Assembly: GCF_014645615.1 (NCBI RefSeq)
Contig: NZ_BMMB01000009.1
Location: 1 to 64,000 of the forward strand
From: Paenibacillus hunanensis
GTDB lineage: Bacteria; Bacillota; Bacilli; Paenibacillales; Paenibacillaceae
Direction of reading: 5' to 3'
Length of the DNA: 64,000 nucleotides
Shown: one piece after another, positions 8,511 to 16,321 of the stretch
Numbering within the stretch: the stretch's first letter is position 1
How the letters are laid out: each line of letters starts with the position of its first letter
Program-made: the position numbers and the translations under genes
Notes under the pieces: model-generated
Database searches by the model: none
The model's input: only the letters and a program-made list of their open reading frames with translations
What the model was told of the DNA's origin: nothing

Positions 8511-9004
8511 CAATGCACCTCCGCTGTGGAGGAACGCTCTTTGTCTGGATTATGACGATGAAATGTAGTCAGCTCGACGCCCGGTGAAACCTCAAAGGCT
8601 TCTACAGGCTCGAAGCCTTGCTTACGATACAGCTTTACCGCTGGTTCATTACGTGTACCTGTCGATACGATATAGAGCGGTACATCGGGATAGCGACTGA
8701 ATACGTGCTCTAGCAAATGGCTACCGATCCCCTGACGCGCATACGCTGGATGCACCATCATGCGTGAGATGGTTAATGTGCCCGGCTGCTCGCACTCAAC
8801 TGCCACGACACCATGAATCTCATCCTCCTCGTCAAATTCAGCATAAAAGGTTTCTCCACAGCGGCGCAAGCTTTCCAGCGTATCCATCAGCGGTGGCAAC
8901 TCCTTCGCTCCGATCAGCTCCGCTTCAATACGATAAGCGATATGCTGCAAGCTCCATATTTGACGAACCGTATCATCGTCCTGTAACGAACATTGGCGTA
9001 TCAT
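8510..9004 (-). CDS. GNAT family N-acetyltransferase
   Basis: About 164 residues with the GNAT fold. The acetyl-CoA loop appears as HPAYARQGIGSHLLEH (R/Q-x-x-G-x-G/A type), followed by VSTGTRNEPAVKLYRKQGF, the usual end of GNAT domains. The acceptor cannot be inferred. Start 9004 is supported by GGAGG; the longer frame from 9040 has no better site. The gene is translationally coupled to the MgtC-like gene. Confidence 0.85.
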   Translation of the reverse strand: MIRQCSLQDDDTVRQIWSLQHIAYRIEAELIGAKELPPLMDTLESLRRCGETFYAEFDEEDEIHGVVAVECEQPGTLTISRMMVHPAYARQGIGSHLLEHVFSRYPDVPLYIVSTGTRNEPAVKLYRKQGFEPVEAFEVSPGVELTTFHRHNPDKERSSTAEVH

Positions 9005-9055
9005 AGATAGCTCCTCCCCTTGTTCCCCCATTAGTATCAAACGTTAGTTGTAAAG

Positions 9056-9093
9056 AAGGACCTCGATCGCCACAGTGTGGAATTGAGGTCCTT
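9056..9093 (-). terminator. Hairpin downstream of gatB
   Basis: A 9-bp perfect stem (AAGGACCTC/GAGGTCCTT) about 100 bp after the gatB stop. The following minus-strand bases (CTTTAC) are only moderately T-rich, so termination efficiency is uncertain. Confidence 0.5.
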
Positions 9094-9191
9094 GTGTCGG
9101 TTCGACAGACGATGGGTCTGCTTTTCCGATAATGATATGATTACTGATGATCGCACCAGCTGGTCGATGTCACTAGCAAGCCCGAACAGAA

Positions 9192-10631
9192 TTAGCGTGG
9201 CAGCAGCTCTGCCAGCAGCTCATTCACCATACCCGGGTTAGCTTTGCCCTTGCTCTGCTTCATTACCTGGCCAACGAGGAAGCCGATCGCCTTGTCCTTA
9301 CCTGCTTGATAATCGGCTACCGATTGCGGATTGGCAGCGATCACTTCTTCAACAATCGCTTTGATCGCGCCGGTATCGCTGATCTGGGTCAAGCCTTTCT
9401 CTTCAACGATCTCCTGTGGAGTTTTGCCGGATTGCAGCATTTCCTTGAAGACGGTTTTGGCGATTTTATTGCTAATGGTGCCTTTTTCGATTAAGCCAAT
9501 CATTTCACCGAGCTTTTGTCCATTCAGTGGTACAGCAGACAGCTCCAGATTGTTGGCGTTTAAATAGCCGAGCAGCTCGCCTTGAATCCAGTTCGCTACC
9601 GATTTGGCATCCTTGGTCGATGCAAGGCTTTCTTCAAACAGATCCGCCAGTGGTTTGGAGGATGTGATCACACTTGCATCATACACAGGCAAACCGTACT
9701 CAGACGTGTAGCGTGCCTGACGGGCATCCGGCAATTCTGGGATCGAAGCCAGTACACGATCTTTCCACGCCTGATCGATATGCAGTGTCACCAGATCCGG
9801 GTCTGGGAAATAACGATAATCATGCGATTCTTCCTTGCCACGCATCGAAATCGTTTTGCCCTGCGCTTCATCCCAGCGACGCGTTTCCTGTACAACCAGC
9901 TCGCCATCGTCCAAAATTTGCGCCTGACGCAGCTCTTCGTATTCCAAACCACGCTGTACGCCACGGAACGAGTTCATGTTTTTCAGCTCGGCACGTGTGC
10001 CTAGCTTCTCCTGACCGACTGGACGCAAACTGATGTTGGCGTCACAGCGCAGCGAGCCCTCTTCCATTTTCACATCGGAGACATCGCAATATTGCATAAT
10101 CGCACGCAGCTTCTCGAGATAAGCACGTGCTTCCTCTGGAGAGGAAATGTCTGGCTCGGATACGATCTCAATCAGCGGCGTACCGACACGGTTAAAGTCA
10201 ACGAGTGAGTCATAACCACCGTCAGAGTGCGTCAGCTTACCTGCATCCTCCTCCAGATGAAGACGTGTCACGCCGATGCGCTTTGTTTTGCCATCTACTT
10301 CAATATCGATCCAGCCATGCTCACCGATCGGCTGATCAAATTGAGAAATCTGATACGCTTTAGGGGAGTCAGGATAAAAGTAGTTTTTACGGTCGAATTT
10401 ACTTACGTCAGCAACGCGGCAATTGAGTGCCATTGCTGCCTTCATCGCATATTCAACAGCCTGACGGTTGAGTACAGGCAATACGCCTGGATGACCGAGG
10501 CAGACCGGACAGGTATGTGTATTCGGCGGCGCACCAAAGGAAGTGGAGCAGCCGCAAAAGATTTTCGATTTGGTATGAAGCTCGACGTGGACCTCGAGCC
10601 CGATGACCGTTTCATAGGTCGATGTAGACAT
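9192..10631 (-). CDS. gatB: Asp/Glu-tRNA(Asn/Gln) amidotransferase subunit B
   Basis: A 479-residue subunit of the GatCAB complex, which converts Glu-tRNA(Gln) and Asp-tRNA(Asn) to the correctly charged forms in the cytoplasm. The N-terminal kinase-like domain carries the family start ETVIGLEVHVEL and the zinc-type cysteines (FCGCS and CPVCLGHPG). The motif MEEGSLRCDANIS is present, and the C-terminal YqeY-like tRNA-binding tail is complete. ATG at 10631 follows AAGGAGG. It is the last gene of gatC-gatA-gatB, 27 bp after gatA. Confidence 0.97.
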   Translation of the reverse strand: MSTSTYETVIGLEVHVELHTKSKIFCGCSTSFGAPPNTHTCPVCLGHPGVLPVLNRQAVEYAMKAAMALNCRVADVSKFDRKNYFYPDSPKAYQISQFDQPIGEHGWIDIEVDGKTKRIGVTRLHLEEDAGKLTHSDGGYDSLVDFNRVGTPLIEIVSEPDISSPEEARAYLEKLRAIMQYCDVSDVKMEEGSLRCDANISLRPVGQEKLGTRAELKNMNSFRGVQRGLEYEELRQAQILDDGELVVQETRRWDEAQGKTISMRGKEESHDYRYFPDPDLVTLHIDQAWKDRVLASIPELPDARQARYTSEYGLPVYDASVITSSKPLADLFEESLASTKDAKSVANWIQGELLGYLNANNLELSAVPLNGQKLGEMIGLIEKGTISNKIAKTVFKEMLQSGKTPQEIVEEKGLTQISDTGAIKAIVEEVIAANPQSVADYQAGKDKAIGFLVGQVMKQSKGKANPGMVNELLAELLPR

Positions 10632-10658
10632 CGGTAATTCCTCCTTCTTCAGATGATT

Positions 10659-12116
10659 TTACAGCTGTGGACGCTGTTTGTGGAAATCGGTATGTTGCTC
10701 AAACGCATGCGCCACACGCAAAACCGTCTGTTCATCAAAGGCTTTACCGATAATTTGCATACCGACTGGCATTCCCTCTACGAATCCGCAAGGCACGCTA
10801 ATTGCGGGTACGCCAGCCAGACTGACTGGAATGGTCAAAATATCGTTCAGATACATCGTAAGTGGATCATCCACCTGCGAACCGAGCTTGAATGCTGTAG
10901 TCGGTGCAGCAGGCCCGATAATAACGTCATATTTGGCAAATACATTATCAAAGTCTTGCTTGATCAGTGTACGCACCTTCTGTGCCTTCAAATAATAGGC
11001 ATCATAATAGCCTGAGCTGAGTGCATACGTTCCGAGCATAATACGGCGTTTCACCTCTGGCCCAAAGCCTTCACTACGGGAACGATGATACAGCTCCAGC
11101 AGGTTCGCTGGCTTGTCCGCACGTACACCATAGCGTACGCCATCAAAGCGTGCCAGGTTGGATGAAGCTTCAGAAGAAGCAAGAATATAATACGTAGCTA
11201 CAGCATATTCAGTATAAGGTAGCGATACTTCCTCCCACTCTGCGCCAAGCCCTTCCAGCACTTGGAGTGAGCTCATGATCGCGTCTTTGATCGCCGGGTC
11301 TACGCCTTCGCCGATGTACTCGGATGGAACGGCAATTTTCAGACCTTTCACATCGCCTGTCAGGGAGCTAATATAATCTGGAATATCGACCTTAGCAGAG
11401 GTAGAGTCCTTCGCATCGTAGCCAGCAATTGCCTGCATCACGTATGCGGAATCTTCCACGTTTTTCGTAATTGGGCCGATCTGATCCAAGGACGAAGCAA
11501 AGGCTACCAGACCATAACGAGAAACCAGACCATAGGTCGGCTTCAGTCCAACAACTCCACAGTACGATGCAGGCTGACGAATCGAGCCGCCTGTATCAGA
11601 GCCCAGTGTGAAATAAGCTTCACCCGCAGCTACAGCTGCTGCCGAGCCACCACTGGAGCCGCCTGGTACATAGTCCAGATTCCAAGGGTTACGAACAGGC
11701 TTGAAGCTAGAGTTCTCGTTCGAGCCGCCCATTGCGAACTCGTCCATGTTCAGCTTACCGACAATCACGGAATCGGCTGTACGCAGCTTCTCTACCGCAG
11801 TCGCATCATAGATCGGGTCATAATTACGCAAAAATTGGCTCGCACAGGTTGTACGCAGCCCTTCAGTTACCATATTATCCTTCACACCTACAGGCAGACC
11901 GAATAGCAGGCCGCGCTCGCCACCGCTGGATAGACGTTCATCCATCGCTTTAGCCTGACGAAGCGCACCTTCTTCATCCAGTGTCAGATAGGCTTGAATC
12001 TGTTCATCACGTTCGTTAATCGTCTGAAACGCCTGGTTAACCAGATCGGTTACCGACAAATCACCAGCATGCAGCCGGTTATGTATTTCGTTCAGACTGA
12101 GATCAAATAAAGTCAC
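10659..12116 (-). CDS. gatA: Asp/Glu-tRNA(Asn/Gln) amidotransferase subunit A
   Basis: A 485-residue amidase-signature enzyme that frees ammonia from glutamine for GatB. The Ser-cisSer-Lys machinery is visible: Lys79 in GVKDN, the Gly/Ser-rich GGSSGGS stretch, and the nucleophile loop in SDTGGSIRQPAS. The chosen start is GTG at 12116, eight bases after AAGGAGG. The TTG at 12134 lies at the edge of that site and is unlikely. It is the middle gene of the operon, 45 bp after gatC. Confidence 0.96.
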   Translation of the reverse strand: MTLFDLSLNEIHNRLHAGDLSVTDLVNQAFQTINERDEQIQAYLTLDEEGALRQAKAMDERLSSGGERGLLFGLPVGVKDNMVTEGLRTTCASQFLRNYDPIYDATAVEKLRTADSVIVGKLNMDEFAMGGSNENSSFKPVRNPWNLDYVPGGSSGGSAAAVAAGEAYFTLGSDTGGSIRQPASYCGVVGLKPTYGLVSRYGLVAFASSLDQIGPITKNVEDSAYVMQAIAGYDAKDSTSAKVDIPDYISSLTGDVKGLKIAVPSEYIGEGVDPAIKDAIMSSLQVLEGLGAEWEEVSLPYTEYAVATYYILASSEASSNLARFDGVRYGVRADKPANLLELYHRSRSEGFGPEVKRRIMLGTYALSSGYYDAYYLKAQKVRTLIKQDFDNVFAKYDVIIGPAAPTTAFKLGSQVDDPLTMYLNDILTIPVSLAGVPAISVPCGFVEGMPVGMQIIGKAFDEQTVLRVAHAFEQHTDFHKQRPQL

Positions 12117-12161
12117 TTGCGTGTCCTCCTTCAATTCTGTATCCGTTCATTTCGCGTAAAA

Positions 12162-12449
12162 CTATTCCAGTACCGCAGGCACCTTGAATTGTCCATCCTC
12201 ATCGTCCGGTGCATTGCGCATCACTTTCTCGATAGGCAGGCTTTCTTTCACTTCATCCTCACGCATAACATTGCTGACGTGCAGTACATGCGTTGTTGGC
12301 TCCACGTTATCTGTGTCCAGCTCATTCAGCTTTTCCGCGTATTTTAAAATTGCGCTCAGTTGCGCCGTAAACATTTCCTTTTCTTCTTCGCTCAAGTCCA
12401 GACGCGCCAGCTTGGCTACGTGCTCCACATCGCTAATATTAATGCTCAT
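12162..12449 (-). CDS. gatC: Asp/Glu-tRNA(Asn/Gln) amidotransferase subunit C
   Basis: A 95-residue subunit that wraps GatA and stabilises the complex. The family pattern DVEHVAKLARLDLSEEE is at the N-terminus and VPAVLE at the C-terminus. ATG at 12449 follows GAAGGAGGG; the in-frame upstream codons are not supported. It is the first gene of the operon, about 150 bp downstream of a strong promoter at 12598-12626. Confidence 0.95.
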   Translation of the reverse strand: MSINISDVEHVAKLARLDLSEEEKEMFTAQLSAILKYAEKLNELDTDNVEPTTHVLHVSNVMREDEVKESLPIEKVMRNAPDDEDGQFKVPAVLE

Positions 12450-12597
12450 CGTATAACCCTCCTTCAATGCTGTACCGTTCATCTGCCGGATCGGATATTG
12501 TATCTACGCGATGATCACTAGATGCACTACATGAAAAGCAAACCATCCTTGATGATATGCAAAATCACGCAGATTCCGGCAAGAAATAACTTTTTCC

Positions 12598-12626
12598 ATT
12601 ATAGGGTACATACCCTTACAATTCAA
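12598..12626 (-). promoter_or_regulatory. gatCAB promoter
   Basis: Minus strand: -35 TTGAAT at 12626-12621, exactly 17 bp, then perfect -10 TATAAT at 12603-12598. The spacer contains an inverted repeat GGGTATGTACCC (5-bp arms) next to the -10, a possible operator. No T-box specifier or antiterminator was seen in the leader. Confidence 0.8.
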
Positions 12627-12649
12627 TCCGTTAAAGCGACAGTATCAAC

Positions 12650-12678
12650 AAAAAAAGAGTCGGCAGGGCCGACTCTTT
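12650..12678 (-). terminator. Terminator of the 12678-13055 gene
   Basis: A perfect 8-bp GC-rich stem (GAGTCGGC/GCCGACTC) is followed on the minus strand by seven T. It overlaps the stop-codon region of the upstream gene and separates it from the gatCAB promoter. A short T run on the other side may let it act in both directions. Confidence 0.9.
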
Positions 12679-13055
12679 TAAATCCAAGCGCGCAGATTGA
12701 TTTGTTTGACGAAATCAGCCTGTGCACTTTTATCAGTTAACGGTTCTTCAGGAATTGGAAGTTCTCCGCCATTCATAATATGAAAAAACAACTTTTCATT
12801 ATGTGTCGCCAGAGCATAATCGATGAGCGCCTCGCGTCCGACTCGTTCAGCTTCCTGTTGCAGCAGCTTCTCTTCTGGCTCAATGTCCGTAGCCGGCACA
12901 AAGAAGTTACGGTTTGCTTTAGGAATACGAATGACATAATCGAAGGCATTATCAGGATTGCGGTCATATGCGATAATATATCCGTAATCGCCTACAGGCA
13001 GATTTTGCTCAAAGGTATCAGCGACAACTACGACTTTTTCACCGAGGTGTAGCAT
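12678..13055 (-). CDS. Conserved hypothetical protein
   Basis: A 125-residue soluble acidic protein. The first 75 residues look like a small beta-barrel (LGEKVVVVAD, VGDYGYIIAYDRN, FDYVIRIPKANRNFFVPATDIE). The remainder is helical. The pattern recalls KOW or SH3-like barrels, but I do not recognise the family and assign no function. ATG at 13055 follows GGGGGAG. It is a single-gene transcript ending in a strong terminator. Confidence 0.7.
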   Translation of the reverse strand: MLHLGEKVVVVADTFEQNLPVGDYGYIIAYDRNPDNAFDYVIRIPKANRNFFVPATDIEPEEKLLQQEAERVGREALIDYALATHNEKLFFHIMNGGELPIPEEPLTDKSAQADFVKQINLRAWI

Positions 13056-13220
13056 CGTTTATCTCCCCCTAGCTGTATCTACTTATTTGTACATCCTACT
13101 ACAAAAAGTAAGTAGTGTCCACTTTTATCCTGAAAGTTGTGGCTACATAGGCTTGCGTGAAAATAAGCTATGATGTTGTAAGTTTGAAAGGGTGGATTGG
13201 TGTCACGATAATGAGCAGAC

Positions 13221-13348
13221 ACCACTTCGGGAAGGAATAAGGGGACGGGCTCCGGTATCGCACAGGAATCTACGCAGGAAGAGTCAATGTAGATTCCCGC
13301 GCTCAAAGGTCGCCCTTTCCCCTTATTTCCTTCCCTCCGCTCTGTGCT
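13221..13348 (-). repeat. Dispersed hairpin repeat, copy 1 (loop type B)
   Basis: An imperfect inverted repeat of about 128 bp. On the plus strand it begins CGGGAAGGAATAAGGGGACG and ends CCCCTTATTTCCTTCCC; the inner arms are AGGAATCTAC and GTAGATTCCC around a short loop. The arms can pair over about 45 bp with bulges. It lies between two minus-strand genes. Read in the direction of those genes, the AAGGAAATAAGGGG arm comes first. Confidence 0.9.
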
Positions 13349-13503
13349 GATTGCATCAAAAATCATTAGCAAAGTAGTAAAAGTGATGGCGCAAATAATC
13401 AATTGTAGCAGTTGTGAATATATCATTATCTATCGATACAAATATTCATGAATATACGACTGTATGGGGCAACCTGAAACATAGAGAGTTACACAGCTTT
13501 GAA
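13349..13503. other. Intergenic sequence without a recognised feature
   Basis: This stretch lies between repeat copy 1 and the terminator at 13504. Open frames crossing it have no ribosome binding site. Nothing else is recognised. Confidence 0.4.
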
Positions 13504-13547
13504 ATAAAAAAGCACGCAAACCGTGATAGTCATGCGGTCTGCGTGCT
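13504..13547 (-). terminator. Rho-independent terminator with no obvious gene
   Basis: Minus strand: a 13-bp stem (AGCACGCAGACCG with CGGTTTGCGTGCT, one G-T pair) followed by TTTTTTA. The nearest minus-strand gene upstream already has its own terminator at 13873-13908, so this one would end a short transcript from within 13548-13872. Confidence 0.8.
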
Positions 13548-13872
13548 CGTGCATAGTTTTATTATAGTCATCCTGTTTAGAATGGCAATAGTAAATCGAC
13601 AATTTACTACAAAAAAATTAAAATACAGTTTCACTGTACGCGACATTTTTATACGGAATGCGGTTATATGGATGTGATTTTCAGATAAAGAGCATGCCAA
13701 GAATCGTAAATAGACAAGCTTTTGAATGAGTGAACACTTTACGAAGCTACAGGCAGCTATAGTTTGAAAATAAGGCAGCATAGTAAAAATAGTAAAGTAG
13801 GATATTGATGCGGATTGAGCATAAGCTGTTAGTGATCTAGCGGTAAACGATTGACCATGATGCATCCTAAAT

Positions 13873-13908
13873 AAGGAGACGGACAAACTGAGCGTTGTCC
13901 GTCTCCTT
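13873..13908 (-). terminator. Terminator of the MBL hydrolase operon
   Basis: A perfect 12-bp stem (AAGGAGACGGAC/GTCCGTCTCCTT) about 65 bp after the stop of the 13975-14619 gene. T runs on both sides are short (TTATTT and TTATTATTTT), so it may work in either direction. Confidence 0.75.
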
Positions 13909-13974
13909 ATTATTTTAGCTATTAAATATAATCTGAAAATTTAGCGGTCTCTATCCAATAGGAGCCGTTACATA

Positions 13975-14619
13975 TTAAGCCGGTACGTAAGGATTGCTAG
14001 CCTTTTCCGCTCCGATGGTAGTTCGTCCACCGTGTCCCGGGTAGACGATCGTATCATCTGCGAATCGGTACAGCTTCGTACGAATGGAATCGACCAGCTG
14101 GCGTTCGCTTCCTCCGGTAAGATCGGTTCGTCCTACACCCATACGGAACAGTACGTCGCCAGAAAATAGATGCTGTTCGCACAGGAAGCTTACACTTCCC
14201 GGCGAATGACCTGGAGTATGGTACACCGTAAACGTATGCCCGATCAGCTCCAGCTTTTGCCCTTCATCTAACGCGTGCTCAGCAGGCTCGGCTATGATAG
14301 GTGGCGTCACCTGCGGCCAATTGGCTGATCCATTCAGCTTCGCATTGGTCATCCACTCTGCCTCCAGATCGTGGAGGTACACGGGACAATCGACATGCTG
14401 ACGCAGCTCCTGCACGCCGCCCATATGGTCAAAATGGGCATGCGTCAGCAGGATCGCCTCGATCTCTAATTCCAATGTCTCGATGCGTCGAATGAGTGAG
14501 CCGGGATTCATACCCGGATCAATCACGACTGCACGTTTGCTATCCTCGGCAACGAGCAGATACGCATTGGTCTGCAAGGGCCCGAGAGAAAAGGATTCTA
14601 TTTTGAACAATGAATTCAC
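13975..14619 (-). CDS. MBL-fold metallohydrolase, glyoxalase II-like
   Basis: A 214-residue cytoplasmic metallo-beta-lactamase-fold hydrolase. The metal motif THAHFDHMGG (HxHxDH) is intact, and the further ligands appear in HTPGHSPGS, LFSGDVLF and YPGHGG. This is the layout of YqgX/GloB-type thioester hydrolases, and the natural substrate is unknown. Its ATG overlaps the TGA of the upstream thioredoxin-like gene (ATGA), so the two are co-translated. The pairing may reflect a thiol-related role (inference). Confidence 0.87.
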   Translation of the reverse strand: MNSLFKIESFSLGPLQTNAYLLVAEDSKRAVVIDPGMNPGSLIRRIETLELEIEAILLTHAHFDHMGGVQELRQHVDCPVYLHDLEAEWMTNAKLNGSANWPQVTPPIIAEPAEHALDEGQKLELIGHTFTVYHTPGHSPGSVSFLCEQHLFSGDVLFRMGVGRTDLTGGSERQLVDSIRTKLYRFADDTIVYPGHGGRTTIGAEKASNPYVPA

Positions 14620-15185
14620 ACTCCTGACAGTACTTCACGTAGCTCGCGAATGACCATTGCATGGGAAGCAGAGCCTTCACCATAACGATCCATCATCGCC
14701 TGGCGGACAACCGCCATTTTATCCTTGTAATCCGGTGCTTCACGATCAGGGTTCTCTTCGCGGAAGGCAACCATCAGCTCTTGCACATGCTCTGGACGTG
14801 GTCCCCACTGACCAAGCACATGTCCACCGGTATCGGTAATGATCACGACTGGAATCGAGCGACCACCCATCGTCAAATATTCATCCATCACGTCCAGATG
14901 CTCTTCCATAATCAGTACCTTGGTTGGAAGGCTGGCTTCCTCAAAAGCGCGGAATACAACTGGAATGTTACGCACGACATCGCCGCACCAATCGGCTGCT
15001 ATAATCAGCGAACGCAGATCATCGCGATGACTTAGCATTTTGAAAAACTCATGATCCTCCAGATCTGTCCAGTTAAACAGCTGGTAATTGTCATGGAACG
15101 TTTCCTTGTTCTTGGTCATGCCATCCATAAACTGTTGCGGTGTAATTGCCTGTTCCCATTTATGTGCCAGATTGTTTTTTGCCAT
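14616..15185 (-). CDS. Thioredoxin-fold protein lacking the second active-site Cys
   Basis: A 189-residue thioredoxin-family protein. A central strand IIAADWCGDVVRN contains a WCGDV motif where thioredoxins have WCxxC. Only the first cysteine is present and the second is replaced by Val, so classic disulphide exchange is unlikely. The cis-proline loop is seen at RSIPVVIIT. A helical N-terminal extension of about 50 residues precedes the fold. Related Bacillota proteins are annotated only as thioredoxin family. It starts at 15185 behind AAAGGCGG and overlaps the next gene by 4 bp. Confidence 0.82.
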   Translation of the reverse strand: MAKNNLAHKWEQAITPQQFMDGMTKNKETFHDNYQLFNWTDLEDHEFFKMLSHRDDLRSLIIAADWCGDVVRNIPVVFRAFEEASLPTKVLIMEEHLDVMDEYLTMGGRSIPVVIITDTGGHVLGQWGPRPEHVQELMVAFREENPDREAPDYKDKMAVVRQAMMDRYGEGSASHAMVIRELREVLSGV

Positions 15186-15211
15186 AAAGTCCGCCGCCTT
15201 TCAGATTACGA

Positions 15212-15811
15212 TTATTTTTTCTTCATTTTTCTTTTAACCAGAAGATAGCCAACCAACAGCACAACCGCAACAATTAGAATTGGTGTGGTGTATTTACCCG
15301 CGATTTCATCGATATTATGCCACTGACTTCCCAGCACCATACCGAGATAGACAAATAGTGCCGACCACGGGATAACTGCGAGTGTCGTTAGCAAAATAAA
15401 GCGCATATGGGACATTTTCGCGATACCCGCTGGAATCGAGATTGCATGACGCACGACTGGAATAAAGCGCGCAGTGAAAATAACACCTGTACCGTATTTA
15501 TTAAACCATTCCTCCGCATGATCAATATGATGCTTGCGGATCAAAATGTATTTACCATACTTATCCAGCACTGGGCGACCGCCATAACGTCCGATCCAGT
15601 AGATGAACAGCTGGGCGATCACGCCACCCAATGTACCGAAAAATACGGCACCGAAATAATTGATCGTACCATTATGTACAAGATAGCCGCCGTAAGCTAG
15701 CACGATCTCACTTGGAATTACCTCAATCATCAGGCCGAGCATAATACCAAAATAACCAAGCTGCTCGACCCAGCTGAGCAATTGAGCAATAATATCTGAA
15801 ATAATCTCCAC
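15212..15811 (-). CDS. DedA family membrane protein
   Basis: About 199 residues with the DedA/VTT fold. Membrane segments surround the signature FTARFIPVVRHAISIPAG and the early IEVIPSEIVLAYGG re-entrant stretch. DedA proteins are implicated in phospholipid flipping (undecaprenyl phosphate or phosphatidylethanolamine) and membrane homeostasis; the lipid handled by this one is not known. The frame opens with ATG at 15826, but AAGGAGG lies inside that extension. GTG at 15811, four bases after it, is therefore preferred, with moderate certainty. It is followed by the thioredoxin-like/MBL pair 26 bp on. Confidence 0.88.
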   Translation of the reverse strand: MEIISDIIAQLLSWVEQLGYFGIMLGLMIEVIPSEIVLAYGGYLVHNGTINYFGAVFFGTLGGVIAQLFIYWIGRYGGRPVLDKYGKYILIRKHHIDHAEEWFNKYGTGVIFTARFIPVVRHAISIPAGIAKMSHMRFILLTTLAVIPWSALFVYLGMVLGSQWHNIDEIAGKYTTPILIVAVVLLVGYLLVKRKMKKK

Positions 15812-15887
15812 CAATCCTCCTTGCATGTATGGGCATGCTTTTTATATGGGTTTAGGATTTGAGCGCAAACTGTTTTTGATGAGACAA

Positions 15888-16020
15888 GCACCGCTCCGGC
15901 AAGGAATAAGGGGACGGACTCGGGTGGAGCCGCGGGAATCTTTTGAAATGGGAAGGAATGAAGATTCCCGCCCCTCCAAAGGAGTCCTTTCCCCTTATTT
16001 CCTTACCTTCGCTCCGTGCT
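15888..16020 (-). repeat. Dispersed hairpin repeat, copy 2 (loop type A)
   Basis: About 133 bp. On the plus strand it runs from GCAAGGAATAAGGGGACGG through GGAGCCGCGGGAATCTT and AAGATTCCCGCCCCTCC to CCCCTTATTTCCTTACC. It lies between the methyltransferase gene (ends 16322) and dedA. Orientation relative to those genes is the same as in copy 1. Confidence 0.92.
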
Positions 16021-16321
16021 GCTTGCATCATGCAAGTTTGCGTACACATCCTAATTATAGAGCGGCATGATGAACAATCTGTGACTTAAAGTATTTCTGT
16101 CTTGAATTTATGCTCTCACCTACAAATGAAAAGCTTGAAGTAGATTCAAATCTGACTTCAAACGTTTATTTCAAAGCTTGTAATAGGCACATTAAACACA
16201 ATTCATGTAACAGCGCCATCTAATCCATGGTACAGATCGGCTCATCATGCGGTTATACAGTGATAAAGTTATGCCTTGAGATAATGCAATTATACGATAT
16301 TACCTGTTTAGCATAGACTGC
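16021..16321. other. Intergenic region between copy 2 and the methyltransferase stop
   Basis: AT-rich sequence with no ribosome binding site, terminator or repeat that I can support. Confidence 0.4.

Noticed and set aside
12450..12597. T-box leader for gatCAB
   Set aside because: No T-box sequence, specifier loop or terminator/antiterminator pair is visible in the leader.
13530..13886. Minus-strand open frame of about 118 codons
   Set aside because: It overlaps the terminators at 13504-13547 and 13873-13908, lacks a ribosome binding site and resembles no protein family.
15825..16070. Open frames on both strands across repeat copy 2, and similar ones across copies 1, 3, 4 and 5
   Set aside because: They are produced by the hairpin arms. 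The frames are not shared between copies, so the repeats are not coding.
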